From Breznakiella homolactica (GTDB lineage Bacteria > Spirochaetota > Spirochaetia > Treponematales > Breznakiellaceae), in the NCBI RefSeq assembly GCF_016616095.2, contig NZ_CP067089.2, forward strand, positions 248,001 to 312,000: a stretch of DNA of 64,000 bases. The letters are read 5' to 3'. The notes below the pieces were generated by a model. It was not told the origin of the DNA. It ran no database searches and worked only from the letters and a program-made list of their open reading frames with translations. The translations under genes and the position numbers were made by a program. Below are positions 50,890-59,997 of the stretch, piece by piece; within the stretch, counting starts at the first letter, position 1; each line of letters opens with the position of its first letter.

Positions 50890-51395
50890 ATACTTTCTCC
50901 ATCCTCCTTTTTTAAAAACCAAGAATCCTCCCGGCAGTGCGGCGGCAGACCGGCCCGGTTCTCATGGTTCAACGATACCATCCCGCCTCTCGGATTTCCA
51001 ATAACCGCAATTAAAAAAATGTACCCCTGCAGAATCTAAAGTTTTAGATTCTGCTTAGGAGTTTTCCAAAAGAAAACTCCACTCCCGACCCCTATTTTCT
51101 CCCCACCCGCAAGAGACCCGTACCGTACCCGAAACGTACCACCCGGCCGTGAAAGGGGAGACCGCGGCCGGGAAACGCGGTGTTGGTATGTTTTTATACT
51201 CCTTAGATTCAGATTTGTCAGGCAAATTATTTGCCTGACAAATTAATACAATCGGAATTCCCGCCGTAATTTTATAAGGCGGGAATAATAATTGCCGTTA
51301 TATGACAGGCCTCCCGGAAATAGGGTAGACTGGTCTCCGGGATGATAGGCAGCATTCCGCGCGAGGATACACTGCGGCGGCGGTGAAACCGCGGG
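50890..51395. repeat. Dispersed 400-500-bp intergenic repeat (copy 2)
   Basis: Homologous to 9160-9555, with an extra stretch of about 90 bases near 51200-51290. That stretch contains two perfect inverted repeats, TTTGTCAGGCAAAT/ATTTGCCTGACAAA and ATTCCCGCC/GGCGGGAAT. It lies between the OB-fold lipoprotein and the acetyltransferase; no conserved reading frame. Confidence 0.75.
51029..51082 (-). repeat. Bimodular hairpin repeat (copy D)
   Basis: GCAGAATCTAAA/TTTTAGATTCTGC followed by GGAGTTTTC/GAAAACTCC, joined by TTA. It has the same orientation as copy B. Confidence 0.75.
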
Positions 51396-51418
51396 AGAAA
51401 AGACAAAAGGCATTCTTG

Positions 51419-51982
51419 CTATTCTTCCGGTTCCAGCCGCTTGATAACTTTAGCCGGAACCCCCGCGGCGACAGAGTTGTCCGGTACATCCTTTGTTACC
51501 ACAGCTCCCGCCGCGACAACTACGTTATTCCCGATGGTAACGCCGGGAAGGATAGTGCAGCTGCCGCCGATCCACACATTGTCCCCGATGGTCACCGGTT
51601 TTGCCTGGGCCATCTTTGCCCGGCGGCCCTTGGGTGAAAGGGGATGGCCCACGGTGGAAATCAGGGTATTGGGACCAATCATGCAGTAGTCGCCGATGGT
51701 TACCCGGGCGATATCCAGAATGGTGACATTGTAGTTGGTAAGGAAATCCTCGCCCACATGGATGTTCTTTCCGTTGTCACAGTTAAAGCTGGGCTGGATA
51801 TACACGTTTTCCCCGGTGGAGCCAAACAATTCTTTAATCGCCGCTCGCTGGGCCGGGTAGTCCGACGGGTCAATGGCGTTAAACTTCCCGCAGCCCTTGA
51901 GGGCCTGCTGCTTGGCTTCCGCAAGACCGTCATCAAAGAAACAATACTCCAGGCCTTTTACCGATTTCTCAAGTTCCGTCAT
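51419..51982 (-). CDS. maa: Sugar O-acetyltransferase (maltose/galactoside type)
   Basis: A 187-residue acetyl-CoA dependent enzyme of the left-handed parallel beta-helix family: N-terminal Mac domain (MTELEKSVKGLEYCFFDDGL... KELFGSTGENVYIQPSFNCD), then hexapeptide repeats with IGDNVWIGGSCTILPGVTIG and AAGAVVTKDVPDNSVAAGVP. The catalytic His is in STVGHPL. AAGGAGACAGCC stands before the ATG at 51982. It lies 10 bases after the rhodanese gene, so it is probably co-transcribed with it. A truncated copy lies at 14313-14505. Confidence 0.94.
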   Translation of the reverse strand: MTELEKSVKGLEYCFFDDGLAEAKQQALKGCGKFNAIDPSDYPAQRAAIKELFGSTGENVYIQPSFNCDNGKNIHVGEDFLTNYNVTILDIARVTIGDYCMIGPNTLISTVGHPLSPKGRRAKMAQAKPVTIGDNVWIGGSCTILPGVTIGNNVVVAAGAVVTKDVPDNSVAAGVPAKVIKRLEPEE

Positions 51983-51992
51983 GGCTGTCTCC

Positions 51993-52832
51993 TTATTGCC
52001 AGGCGGCAAGCCATTCGTTGTATAGGCTGACGAGCGGGCGGCTTGAAACATAGGATAGTTCGGGAATGTCCGGCCGCTTCTCCCGCAAAATCCCGTAGGC
52101 TTCCACCGACACAATACCGCCGCCGCAATAGAGCAGCACCGGCCGGTCTTGAGGAATCTCGGTGTGGCGTTCCGCCATCTCCGTATAGGGAATATGAATA
52201 GACCCGGTAAAACCGGTGCCCATTTTCCATTCCGGGTTATTTACTTCCACGATTACCAGGTTTGGAGTGTTTTTCATATACTCAAGGGCGTCCGCCGGGC
52301 TTTGCCCTCCCAGAAGGCGCTGTTGGTTGCCGTTTTGCCTGTCCGCCAGCCATTCGTTGTATTGTTCGAACAGCGGCGTTCCCGCGATGTAGGAGATTTC
52401 CGGGATATCCGGCCGCAGCTCCTTCAGCCTGGTATACGCGCCGGGAACAATCACCCCCCGCCGGCAGTGCAGGATAACCGGACGCCCGCCGGGAATATCC
52501 ATATACATAGCGTTTTCTCCCAGGGTGTCCAAATCCTCAATAGGAATATTGACGGCGCCCTCAAAGTGAATCCGGCCGTAGTTGGCCCTGGAGGCGACAT
52601 CAACGATGACCAGGTTTTCCGCTGCCTTCATATACTCCAGGGCGGCTTCCGGCGGTAAGGCCCCCAAATCATTTAGGGTAGTTATGGCACTGTTATCCGG
52701 CGCTTCCGGAAACCCGTGACCCGATGGCGGGGTCGTATTGGAAACTCCCGCGCTGTTTTCCGAACTGCTGCACCCGGCGCCGTATACCATCACACCCAAC
52801 AGCGCCGTCATCCATATCAGTTTTATGTTCAT
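51993..52832 (-). CDS. Lipoprotein with two rhodanese domains
   Basis: A 279-residue lipoprotein. The signal has lipobox VYGAGC (Cys21), followed by a Ser/Pro linker. Rhodanese domain 1 (about 65-155) has active-site loop LHCRRGVI; domain 2 (about 170-275) has LLYCGGGI. Both catalytic cysteines are present, but the loops are short for sulfurtransferases and Cys-x(3)-G-like, so substrates are open. It is periplasmic or surface-exposed. It is first in a unit with maa and divergent from the AraC gene at 52969, which may regulate it. Confidence 0.9.
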   Translation of the reverse strand: MNIKLIWMTALLGVMVYGAGCSSSENSAGVSNTTPPSGHGFPEAPDNSAITTLNDLGALPPEAALEYMKAAENLVIVDVASRANYGRIHFEGAVNIPIEDLDTLGENAMYMDIPGGRPVILHCRRGVIVPGAYTRLKELRPDIPEISYIAGTPLFEQYNEWLADRQNGNQQRLLGGQSPADALEYMKNTPNLVIVEVNNPEWKMGTGFTGSIHIPYTEMAERHTEIPQDRPVLLYCGGGIVSVEAYGILREKRPDIPELSYVSSRPLVSLYNEWLAAWQ

Positions 52833-52968
52833 AATTTAATCTCCATGAAGTAAAGATAGGATTACGCCGCGGAAAAAACAGCGCTAAATCTTAATAACGA
52901 ATATGGCAAATTCTCATCTTAGCTGGTATCCTGTTACCGGCGCGCCTGGCGCCGCGGGAGGAAAAAGC

Positions 52969-53919
52969 ATGGGCAGATGCCAATTGCCCGCCGCCCTTAA
53001 ACTGCTGCAGCGGCGGTTTTCAGAGCTGGACTGGACATACCACGATATTCCCGGAAGCCGGGGGAATGAGAAGATGTACCGCTGGCCCGGCGGCCCGGAC
53101 GAGGCCATACTTGTCTGCGTCCATAAGAGCGGCGGGGCCCAGGAGCTGTTCCACCGGCACGATTTCTTTTATTTCAACTATACCTACAAAGGGCAGTACG
53201 ATTCCCTGAGCTACAGACACGACAACCGGATTACCATCCGCGAAGGGGAACTCTACGCGGGGCAGCCCCTGGCCGGACACGCGCTCTGCGTCCACGACAA
53301 CCAGGAGACCATTATTATCGGGGTGTTAATACGGAAGGAGACTTTCTTCCGCTCCTTCCTGCCCATGCTCTCCGCCAATTCCCGGCTGTTCCGTTTTTTC
53401 CTTGACCCGACCGCCAAAAGTTTTTCCGATGAGTTTATCCACTTTAAGATTGAGGATGACAACACCATCCGGCCGCTGCTGGAAATGGCGGTGACCGAAT
53501 ACGCGTACAAACAGGAGGACACCCAGGAGGTGCTTAAACCCCTGGTACTCTCGTTCCTCATGCAGGTGGCCCGCCAGTATACGTTGGCTAACCGGACGCA
53601 CAAGCCGGAAGCGCTTTCGGACCGGATTGTGCAGTACGTGGGGGAACGCTTTGATACCGTAACGTTGCGGGAGATTTCCCGCCGGTTTAACTATCACCCG
53701 AACTATATCTCAACCCTGCTGACCCGGGAAACGGGAAAATCCTTTTCCCGGATTCTGCTTGAACAGCGCATGGAACGGGCGGTTATTCTCCTGAAAGGCA
53801 CGCCCCTGCCGGTTGAGGAGATTGCCCTGATGCTGGGCTACTCCAACAGCAGCAACTTCTACAAGGCCTTCAGGGAGTACTACCGGATGTCGCCGAGAAA
53901 GTATATTGATTTGGATTAA
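52969..53919 (+). CDS. AraC-family transcriptional regulator
   Basis: A 316-residue regulator. The N-terminal cupin has HKSGGAQELFHRHDFFYFNY (metal- or ligand-binding His pair), and the linker runs through about residue 200. The C-terminal double HTH covers the last 100 residues (LREISRRFNYHPNYISTLLT; VEEIALMLGYSNSSNFYKAF). The ATG at 52969 with GGGAGG upstream is preferred over 52903. It is divergent from the rhodanese-maa unit and probably regulates it. Confidence 0.92.
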   Translation: MGRCQLPAALKLLQRRFSELDWTYHDIPGSRGNEKMYRWPGGPDEAILVCVHKSGGAQELFHRHDFFYFNYTYKGQYDSLSYRHDNRITIREGELYAGQPLAGHALCVHDNQETIIIGVLIRKETFFRSFLPMLSANSRLFRFFLDPTAKSFSDEFIHFKIEDDNTIRPLLEMAVTEYAYKQEDTQEVLKPLVLSFLMQVARQYTLANRTHKPEALSDRIVQYVGERFDTVTLREISRRFNYHPNYISTLLTRETGKSFSRILLEQRMERAVILLKGTPLPVEEIALMLGYSNSSNFYKAFREYYRMSPRKYIDLD

Positions 53920-54005
53920 CGTATTATTGGAAAGCGTCAGGCAGAATGATAAACTATATATAATAGAGTAAAAATGATAAAACATTGTGAGAGGAGCAAT
54001 ATCAA

Positions 54006-54764
54006 ATGAAGGATAGCCCGGAGTTTCTTAATCTGACCCTGGAAAACCTTTCAGAGCAGCATTTGTGCTGTACCATAAACAGTAAGAAGTTCTCCCAGGG
54101 CGTTGAAACCAAAAAGAAATGGTTATCCGAAAGGCTCGCGGAAGGCCATGTTTTCAGAAAGCTAAACGCCCGGGCTACTGTCTTTATCGAATACTCGCCC
54201 CTTGAAACGGCCTGGGTCCCGGTTATGGGGGATAACTATATTTACCTCTATTGCCTGTGGGTTTTGGGGGATTTTAAAGGCAAGGGCTACGGAAAACAAT
54301 TGATGGAATACTGTATTGCGGATGCCAAGAAAAAGAAAAAATCCGGTATATGTATGCTCAGTTCCGTTAAACAGAAAAACTGGCTTTCCGACAAGGCCTT
54401 TGCCGTTAAAAATGGTTTTAAAGTCGTGGATACTACCCGGGACGGCTACGAACTACTCGCCCTGTCATTTGACGGGACAACGCCTCGTTTCTCGGAGCGC
54501 GCTAAAGAGCAGACTATAAAAGATGAGAAGCTGACGATTTATTACGGCCTGCAGTGTCCCTACATTCCATTTACTGTAGAAACGGTGCGGCAGTACTGTG
54601 AGGACAATAATATTCCAGTGGATTTGATTAAAGTGGATACTTTGAAAAAGGCGAAGGCGCTGCCCTGTGTTTTTAACAACTGGGGGGTGTTTTATAAGGG
54701 CAAATTTGAAACCGTGAATTTGCTTCTTGATACGGCTTATCTGCAGAGGATTTTGAAGAAGTGA
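54006..54764 (+). CDS. GNAT acetyltransferase with YoaP-like C-terminal domain
   Basis: A 252-residue protein. Residues 1-155 are a GNAT domain (LYCLWVLGDFKGKGYGKQLM). Residues 165-252 are a small domain typical of YoaP-like proteins, with LTIYYGLQCPYIPFTVETV and KALPCVFNNWGVFYKGKFE, including CP and a conserved Cys. The family is widespread and uncharacterised. Monocistronic with GAGAGGAG upstream. Confidence 0.9.
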   Translation: MKDSPEFLNLTLENLSEQHLCCTINSKKFSQGVETKKKWLSERLAEGHVFRKLNARATVFIEYSPLETAWVPVMGDNYIYLYCLWVLGDFKGKGYGKQLMEYCIADAKKKKKSGICMLSSVKQKNWLSDKAFAVKNGFKVVDTTRDGYELLALSFDGTTPRFSERAKEQTIKDEKLTIYYGLQCPYIPFTVETVRQYCEDNNIPVDLIKVDTLKKAKALPCVFNNWGVFYKGKFETVNLLLDTAYLQRILKK

Positions 54765-54915
54765 GGACCGTTGTCAATAAATTCATAGATATTGTAATCC
54801 GGATTACCGTACACTATTTTACATAATTTTTTCTATGTTAAAAAACATGCTTTTGCATTTTCGGGATCAGAAACATATACTTAAAATAAGTTTTAGTTAA
54901 AAAAGAAGGCGTATC

Positions 54916-56313
54916 ATGCTAAAGAAAATCATATCCATGTATATTTTTATTTTTGTGATAACCAATCTGAATGCGGATATACGCATATCCGGCAATGTCA
55001 CAGGAATAGCTACTTTTGGTATAGCTGATGATGATCAAAGTGTCCCGGGGGGGCCGGACGGTGTCTTCACTGACAGAAAAAACGGCTATTATATGGAATC
55101 CAATCTTGGCATAAATTACAGACCTGTCTCTCCCTTTGAAATATTTTTTAATGCGACGATGAAAAGCAGGCCCGGGGCTCCCTATGTTCCGCTTCAGTTA
55201 ATATATGTGGATAAACAGGATTTTCAGATATCAGTTGACACAATATACGGAAAGATAAATGTTTTTGAGGCCCTTAGCTTCGATCTGCCTATTGATCTTT
55301 TTGTGAGAGCCGGGAGATATAATATCGCCGCCAAGGGATATCAGAATATATCGGGATATAAAATCGAATCGGTTACGGGAAAAATGGAAACCAGCACCAA
55401 TTTTAATTTTGATCTGCAGGCAGATTATCTTATGCCAGGATCGCAGAATCTTTCATTTATGGTTGCTACGAATTACCGGTTAAACCAAGCGGTCCAGAAG
55501 CTGTACGATAATGATATTGAAGCGGGGAGAATGCATGGTGATGATATAACCGGAGAATACGCTCCTATGATTGTCGCATCCGCAAGTTTGGCCGGCCTCG
55601 AGCTTCCTTTCGGAAAATTTTCTGCGGAAAGCATCTATATATTAAACGCCGGAGGCTTTAATACAGGGCACAATGCCGCCGTCTCTGCGAACTTCGGTAT
55701 AGATATTTCCAGAGAACTTAGCGTACCCCTCGGGTTAGGTTTTGCATATTATGAAAAAAATACCGATGTTTCTGCCAATTCCGTGGGAAATTATCCGGGT
55801 AATATTACCACAGACATGCGTGAAACTTTCCGTTCCGGATTGGGGACAGGGATACGTTATACCGGAAATCCATTATCCGCGGATTTAAATTTTGGTTTTT
55901 CCTATAGCCATATCAATCATATTTACCGTGATCCGATTTCCCTGTTCGGCGCATCGGTGGATGGTAAACTCACCTTTGATGAAAAGTATTTTATTGGTGC
56001 TGGATTCATTGCGGGAACTATCGGTGATGTCAGGTGGAAAACAAATCCGGATTATATTACAGAGGACAATAATGGTTATGATCATACCTTTGATTTTTTG
56101 GATAATTATGGGTATGAAATTTATGGCGGTATAAAATTCCTTCCGACCTGCAGGCTTGTTGTGGGGTATGTTCACAATCAGGGCCTTGCCATGAATTATA
56201 TGCTTGAGAATATGAAAGGCGCGGTCATAAAGTATAAACAGAAAGGTACGAACGCTGCAGACAGCTTGTATGAAATCCGAGGGATATATCTAAAGCTTGA
56301 AATGTACTGGTAA
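54916..56313 (+). CDS. Treponema-type outer-membrane beta-barrel (porin-like) protein
   Basis: A 465-residue protein with an N-terminal signal (MLKKIISMYIFIFVITNLNA) and many alternating amphipathic strands, ending with an aromatic residue in IYLKLEMYW, a beta-signal for BAM insertion. The pattern (ISGNVTGIATFGIADDDQ early, many GxG/YxxN turns) fits treponemal outer-membrane barrels. Likely a porin or surface channel. AAGAAGG precedes the ATG. The next reading frame is a truncated gene 2 bases downstream. Confidence 0.82.
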   Translation: MLKKIISMYIFIFVITNLNADIRISGNVTGIATFGIADDDQSVPGGPDGVFTDRKNGYYMESNLGINYRPVSPFEIFFNATMKSRPGAPYVPLQLIYVDKQDFQISVDTIYGKINVFEALSFDLPIDLFVRAGRYNIAAKGYQNISGYKIESVTGKMETSTNFNFDLQADYLMPGSQNLSFMVATNYRLNQAVQKLYDNDIEAGRMHGDDITGEYAPMIVASASLAGLELPFGKFSAESIYILNAGGFNTGHNAAVSANFGIDISRELSVPLGLGFAYYEKNTDVSANSVGNYPGNITTDMRETFRSGLGTGIRYTGNPLSADLNFGFSYSHINHIYRDPISLFGASVDGKLTFDEKYFIGAGFIAGTIGDVRWKTNPDYITEDNNGYDHTFDFLDNYGYEIYGGIKFLPTCRLVVGYVHNQGLAMNYMLENMKGAVIKYKQKGTNAADSLYEIRGIYLKLEMYW

Positions 56314-56315
56314 CA

Positions 56316-56594
56316 ATGGACAATACGGTTCTGGCCAAAGGTGATGTTGCCCATGAGGTGACGAAGCTCAAGAAAGAAGACGGCAGCGACATCATTGTTT
56401 TCGGCGGCTTTTCATTCGTGGCTTCCCTCGTCGCTCATGGGCTGATAGATGAATACCACTTGTTCATCAACCGGACCGCCATAGGTAAGGGGCAGTCCAT
56501 CTTCAGGGACCTTGGCAAAAAACTTGATTTGAAACTGAAAGCAGCCGTTCCCTTTGACTGCGGGATCTCCCTGCTGCGCTACGGACCGCTGTAA
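56316..56594 (+). pseudogene. C-terminal half of a dihydrofolate-reductase-like (RibD C) protein
   Basis: Encodes NTVLAKGDVAHEVTKLKKED, then IIVFGGFSFVASLVAHGLID, LFINRTAIGKG and a final FDCGISLLRYGPL, the second half of YwjB/YfjR-like reductases (about 175 residues). The N-terminal 85-90 residues, with the NADPH and substrate segment, are missing. The fragment lies directly behind the porin stop, so the two were joined by a deletion. Non-functional. Confidence 0.8.
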
Positions 56595-56625
56595 GCTAAA
56601 GCGGCCCGGAAAAACCGATTGGCCT

Positions 56626-56651
56626 GTCATAAATATGACGCCACGCTGTCA
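56626..56651 (+). promoter_or_regulatory. Operator TGAC-N8-GTCA before the SnoaL gene
   Basis: GTCAT-AAAT-ATGAC followed by N8 and GTCA. The AAATATGACGC ... GCTGTCAGG core is shared with 59585-59606 before the YCII gene. It lies upstream of a CATAAT -10. Confidence 0.6.
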
Positions 56652-56698
56652 GGGTTGGTATGGCATAATTTAATTATCAACCAACAGGAGGCGGGCCC

Positions 56699-57115
56699 AT
56701 GGATAATACTCATCCCGGTTACAAAAAAGGAACGGAACCGTTTTTCAGCATTGTTATGGAAGGACTCAAGGGTGAAGTAGACGGAGAGTCGTTTTGGGAG
56801 GCCGCGGCGGAGGATGCGGTCTTTGACTTTATGTACCATATTCCCGGATTTACAAACAGGTTCGAAGGCCGGGAGGCCTACCGGAACTGGTTCGCCGGTT
56901 ACTCGATGGAACTTCATTCCGCCGATAACCTCCGGGTGTACAAGGCGGAAGAAGGCGGCGTTGTTATTCTCGAATACGAAGTACACGGCACCGTCATCGG
57001 TACGGGCAAAGCCTATGACAACCGGTTCTGTTCCATTGTCACCATCAGGGATCGGAAAATAGTCTGCTGGCGGGACTACATGGATTCCCTGGCGGTGATG
57101 CTGGCCAATTCGTAA
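56699..57115 (+). CDS. SnoaL/NTF2-like protein
   Basis: A 138-residue cone-shaped NTF2-fold protein: EAAAEDAVFDFMYHIPGF, FEGREAYRNWFAGYSM and SIVTIRDRKIVCWRDYMDSL. The group includes polyketide cyclases, dehydratases and many small detoxification or stress proteins. CAGGAGG stands before the ATG. An operator shared with the YCII-AlkC unit suggests common control, perhaps by a WYL-type regulator encoded elsewhere. Confidence 0.88.
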   Translation: MDNTHPGYKKGTEPFFSIVMEGLKGEVDGESFWEAAAEDAVFDFMYHIPGFTNRFEGREAYRNWFAGYSMELHSADNLRVYKAEEGGVVILEYEVHGTVIGTGKAYDNRFCSIVTIRDRKIVCWRDYMDSLAVMLANS

Positions 57116-57121
57116 AGCAGC

Positions 57122-57697
57122 CTACATCGGCTTGAGGTTCTTATTCAGCCGGTCAACTATCCACGCTAAACGGCTGGTCCGGCCGGTCTCGGTTTTCGCG
57201 TCCAGATACGCCTTGGTGTATGTCTTCTTGACGGACGGCGGCATGGCCGTAAAATTGGTATACGCCGGTTCGTAATCTTTCAGCAAACCGGATAAAAACG
57301 CTATCTGCTCCTCCGTAATGGGAGGGGCTTTTGGCTTACTCCACTGGCCGTTCTTTTTCGCTTCCGCGATTTTCGTCCTGCCGTAATCGGTCATGAGCCC
57401 CTGTTTTTCAAGGCTTTCGGCAATGGCCTTGTTCTTGTCCGACCACTTGCTGTTTTCCCTGCGCGAAGCGAAATATTTGATATAGGCCGTATCATCAAGG
57501 CTCCGCATCTGGCCGTCAATCCACCCGAAGCAGAGGGCTTCCTCCAGGGCCTCGTCCGGCTTTACTGTTTTCGGCCCGCCGGGTTTCCCGAAAACCAGCC
57601 AGACCCCGCCGCTTGTGGTGCCGTTGGCTTTAAGCCAATTCCTGAATTCTTCCCGGGAAGAAAATTGTAAGTGTTCCGGCATATCCGTGTTCCTCAA
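57122..57697 (-). CDS. YdeI/OmpD-associated family protein
   Basis: A 191-residue protein of the YdeI family (bacteriocin-protection, DUF1801-type): HLQFSSREEFRNWLKANGTT, EALCFGWIDGQMRSLDDTAY, KYFASRRENSKWSDKNKA and a C-terminal KKTYTKAYLDAKTETGRTSR. The E. coli relative is linked to resistance to cationic peptides; the molecular role is unknown. Convergent with the SnoaL gene, 6 bases apart. Confidence 0.9.
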   Translation of the reverse strand: MRNTDMPEHLQFSSREEFRNWLKANGTTSGGVWLVFGKPGGPKTVKPDEALEEALCFGWIDGQMRSLDDTAYIKYFASRRENSKWSDKNKAIAESLEKQGLMTDYGRTKIAEAKKNGQWSKPKAPPITEEQIAFLSGLLKDYEPAYTNFTAMPPSVKKTYTKAYLDAKTETGRTSRLAWIVDRLNKNLKPM

Positions 57698-57794
57698 AAA
57701 GAGACTTGCTTATAACCCGGATTATACGTGATAATTGCGCCGGACTCAATATTTTTAATTGTATTCATGCAGTATACTGGCTTCAGGAGATATT

Positions 57795-58580
57795 ATGGAC
57801 AATAAAGAACTGGTAAACTCCTTTGACAAAAAAGCGGCAGCCTACGATGATGAAACGAATACATTTTCCCATAAGATTATTGAATACATAAACCAGGAAA
57901 ACCTTAAACTTGAATTGCCCAAGCCGGATAAATCCATAAAATTATTGGACCTTGGCGGCGGGACCGGGAAATATTCCCTGTTTTTCTCAAAACTCGGCTA
58001 TACTGTTTCGCTCGCGGATATCAGCAAAGAAAGCCTGCTTATAGCCGGCGAACGGTTCAGCCGGGAGAATGAGCAGATCACGATGGTGAATTCCTCCGGA
58101 GAAAATCTTCCATTCGGGGATAAATCTTTCGGCATCATCCTCATGCTGGGCGGCGTTATCAGTTACGCGTCCAATCCCGAAGATTTATTAAAAGAATGCC
58201 GGAGAGTATTAAAAGATAAAGGAATATTATACTTGGACTTTCTCAATACCATAGGGTGGGGGAATGAGGTTCTGAATATTAAAAAACGGCTTGAAATAAT
58301 TGAACAAAAAGAAGCGTTCATAAAAATGCCGGACTGGGATTATCCCGCCCATTTGTTTAATTACAAATATATGGAAGAAATGATCCAAACCAGCGGATTC
58401 CGTATTAAGTCAAAATACGCGCTCATAAACGCGACAACATCACTGCCCCTGTCCGTCCGGTACGGCAAAGAGTATGATGCGGAAACCTTGGATCGGTATA
58501 AAAAGATAGAGCTGGAGCTGTCCCGGGACAAGGAATGCTATGGAACTTCCTGGTCATGTTGTATAGGCGCGGTAAAATGA
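57795..58580 (+). CDS. SAM-dependent methyltransferase
   Basis: A 261-residue class I methyltransferase: motif I IKLLDLGGGTGKYSLFFSKL, motif II DISKESL, motif IV ILMLGGVISY. Its closest groups are uncharacterised small-molecule methyltransferases. The ATG at 57795 with CAGGAG upstream is preferred over 57759. It overlaps the following gene at ATGATGG, giving translational coupling. Confidence 0.92.
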   Translation: MDNKELVNSFDKKAAAYDDETNTFSHKIIEYINQENLKLELPKPDKSIKLLDLGGGTGKYSLFFSKLGYTVSLADISKESLLIAGERFSRENEQITMVNSSGENLPFGDKSFGIILMLGGVISYASNPEDLLKECRRVLKDKGILYLDFLNTIGWGNEVLNIKKRLEIIEQKEAFIKMPDWDYPAHLFNYKYMEEMIQTSGFRIKSKYALINATTSLPLSVRYGKEYDAETLDRYKKIELELSRDKECYGTSWSCCIGAVK

Positions 58581-59146
58581 TGGATAAATATAACGACCTG
58601 ATAGTCAAAGGAAGGAAAGCTTATCTGGAAGCAATGGAAACCATTGGTTGGCTTAAATACTCAGGCCCTTCGAAAACGGAAACAGAGAAACGGCTGTCGG
58701 AAATAACAGAACCGGAATATTTTGTATACGCCCTCTGTGATTTATCATTTGACCCGGAAGGGTTTGAGGATAAAGAGGCCTATGAATCCCTGCTAAACGA
58801 AATATTATACATAGTACAATTAAGAGACACCTCTTTGTCTGTTTCCCAAAACGATACAGACGGCATCATCAGTATAGAAATAAAAACCGGAAAAAATACC
58901 TATCCCTATTCCGTATTACTGGAAGACTTTGACGATTGGGTGGATGGGGATATCATTGATAAATACTTTAACGAAGAAATACTGCCGGGAGAAGACGAGG
59001 AGCGGCGATTACTGCCTCTGTCGCCTTCCGATCAGAAGGCCTGTTTTGTCTTTATGCCTGAAAAGTTATATGAAAAGGCAATAGAAATGGGAATAATCCC
59101 CGGGGAAGGGGATTACTTTATGAAAGAAATAGAAACCAAAGAGTAA
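58580..59146 (+). CDS. Hypothetical acidic protein (188 aa)
   Basis: A soluble, acidic, mixed alpha/beta protein with no domain I recognise. Features: EPEYFVYALCDLSFDPEGFE, a beta hairpin IISIEIKTGKNTYPYSVLLE, and PSDQKACFVFMPEKLYEKAI near the end. The start overlaps the methyltransferase stop (ATGATG; ATG at 58577 is also possible). Two such acidic orphan genes in a row (this one and 59177) look like immunity proteins, but there is no direct proof. Confidence 0.68.
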   Translation: MDKYNDLIVKGRKAYLEAMETIGWLKYSGPSKTETEKRLSEITEPEYFVYALCDLSFDPEGFEDKEAYESLLNEILYIVQLRDTSLSVSQNDTDGIISIEIKTGKNTYPYSVLLEDFDDWVDGDIIDKYFNEEILPGEDEERRLLPLSPSDQKACFVFMPEKLYEKAIEMGIIPGEGDYFMKEIETKE

Positions 59147-59176
59147 TTGAATCAATAGCAGGACTTGGAGAGAAAA

Positions 59177-59542
59177 ATGGGTATAGGGTACATACTTGTA
59201 AATAAAACGAAAAGAGAAGCAATTTCTTTTTATAGACTTCCAGTCAACACCATGAGGGAAATTTCCGGAAACCCGGTGTCCGCGGCGATTGTGACACGGT
59301 ACCTTTTTAAAAACCCCTGCGACTGTATAGCTTTTTGTCCTGACAATATCAATTCCGATGACCCCAGTTGGCCTATGGCCGGTTTGTCGTGGGAAGATAT
59401 TAACGGTTTCAAGGATGTAACTGGCGAGCTGATAGATGATTTAATCCGGAATAAAATACTAAGAGATGATGGTATTCTTTTTCAGGATGGGGACGATCCG
59501 GATATATTCATCCGTAAAATCAGTAATATTGGAATGGGTTAA
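59177..59542 (+). CDS. Hypothetical protein (121 aa)
   Basis: A 121-residue soluble protein: MGIGYILVNKTKREAISFYR, then a segment SAAIVTRYLFKNPCDCIAFC and an acidic C-terminus (DDLIRNKILRDDGILFQDGD). The N-terminal pattern is shared by small immunity-like proteins of Gram-positive and spirochaete genomes. GGAGAG is upstream of the ATG at 59177. Function unknown. Confidence 0.65.
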   Translation: MGIGYILVNKTKREAISFYRLPVNTMREISGNPVSAAIVTRYLFKNPCDCIAFCPDNINSDDPSWPMAGLSWEDINGFKDVTGELIDDLIRNKILRDDGILFQDGDDPDIFIRKISNIGMG

Positions 59543-59584
59543 GGAATCGGCTGAAAAAATAGAGCCCATCCGCATATCAAAACA

Positions 59585-59621
59585 AATATGACGCATAGCT
59601 GTCAGGTTTTATCGATATAAT
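59585..59621 (+). promoter_or_regulatory. Operator TGAC-N8-GTCA and promoter of the YCII-AlkC unit
   Basis: TGAC (59589-59592), N8, GTCA (59601-59604), within AAATATGACGC ... GCTGTCAGG, followed by TATAAT (59616-59621). The core sequence is nearly the same as that before the SnoaL gene. Confidence 0.65.
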
Positions 59622-59655
59622 AATTGGCGGAACCATATTAAAAGGAGAACGCACC

Positions 59656-59994
59656 ATGGAAAACCGGACAAAGTCAAAGTTCCTCGTAATCTACCAGGAC
59701 CTGAACTACGATATCCCTTTTACCCCGGAGCTGTCGGATGAATTGACAAAAAAGCATGTCGAGCACTGCCGGGATTTAGACTCCCGGGGAATTCTTTTTT
59801 TGTGCGGTCCTGTTATGGGTGAGGAAAAGGGTATGTTCATCCTCAGCGCGGAAAGCCTTGAGGAAGCCGAGGACTGCGTGAACCGGGACCCGTTTATTAT
59901 CAACAAGTGCTATAAGAGTTACGTTATCAACGAAATCGAAGAGGCCAACGCCGGCAATAACTATCTTCTTGAAAAATACCTGTCCGGGGAGTAG
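59656..59994 (+). CDS. YCII-related protein
   Basis: A 112-residue protein of the YciI dimeric alpha+beta barrel family: HVEHCRDLDSRGILFLCGPV and GMFILSAESLEEAEDCVNRD with the final DPFIINKCYKSY. The conserved His of YciI (H34/H36 region) and the Asp near the end are present. Members act in dehalogenation or as sensor or accessory proteins. AAAAGGAG precedes the ATG. It is 3 bases upstream of the AlkC-like gene and forms an operon with it. Confidence 0.88.
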   Translation: MENRTKSKFLVIYQDLNYDIPFTPELSDELTKKHVEHCRDLDSRGILFLCGPVMGEEKGMFILSAESLEEAEDCVNRDPFIINKCYKSYVINEIEEANAGNNYLLEKYLSGE

Positions 59995-59997
59995 GGC

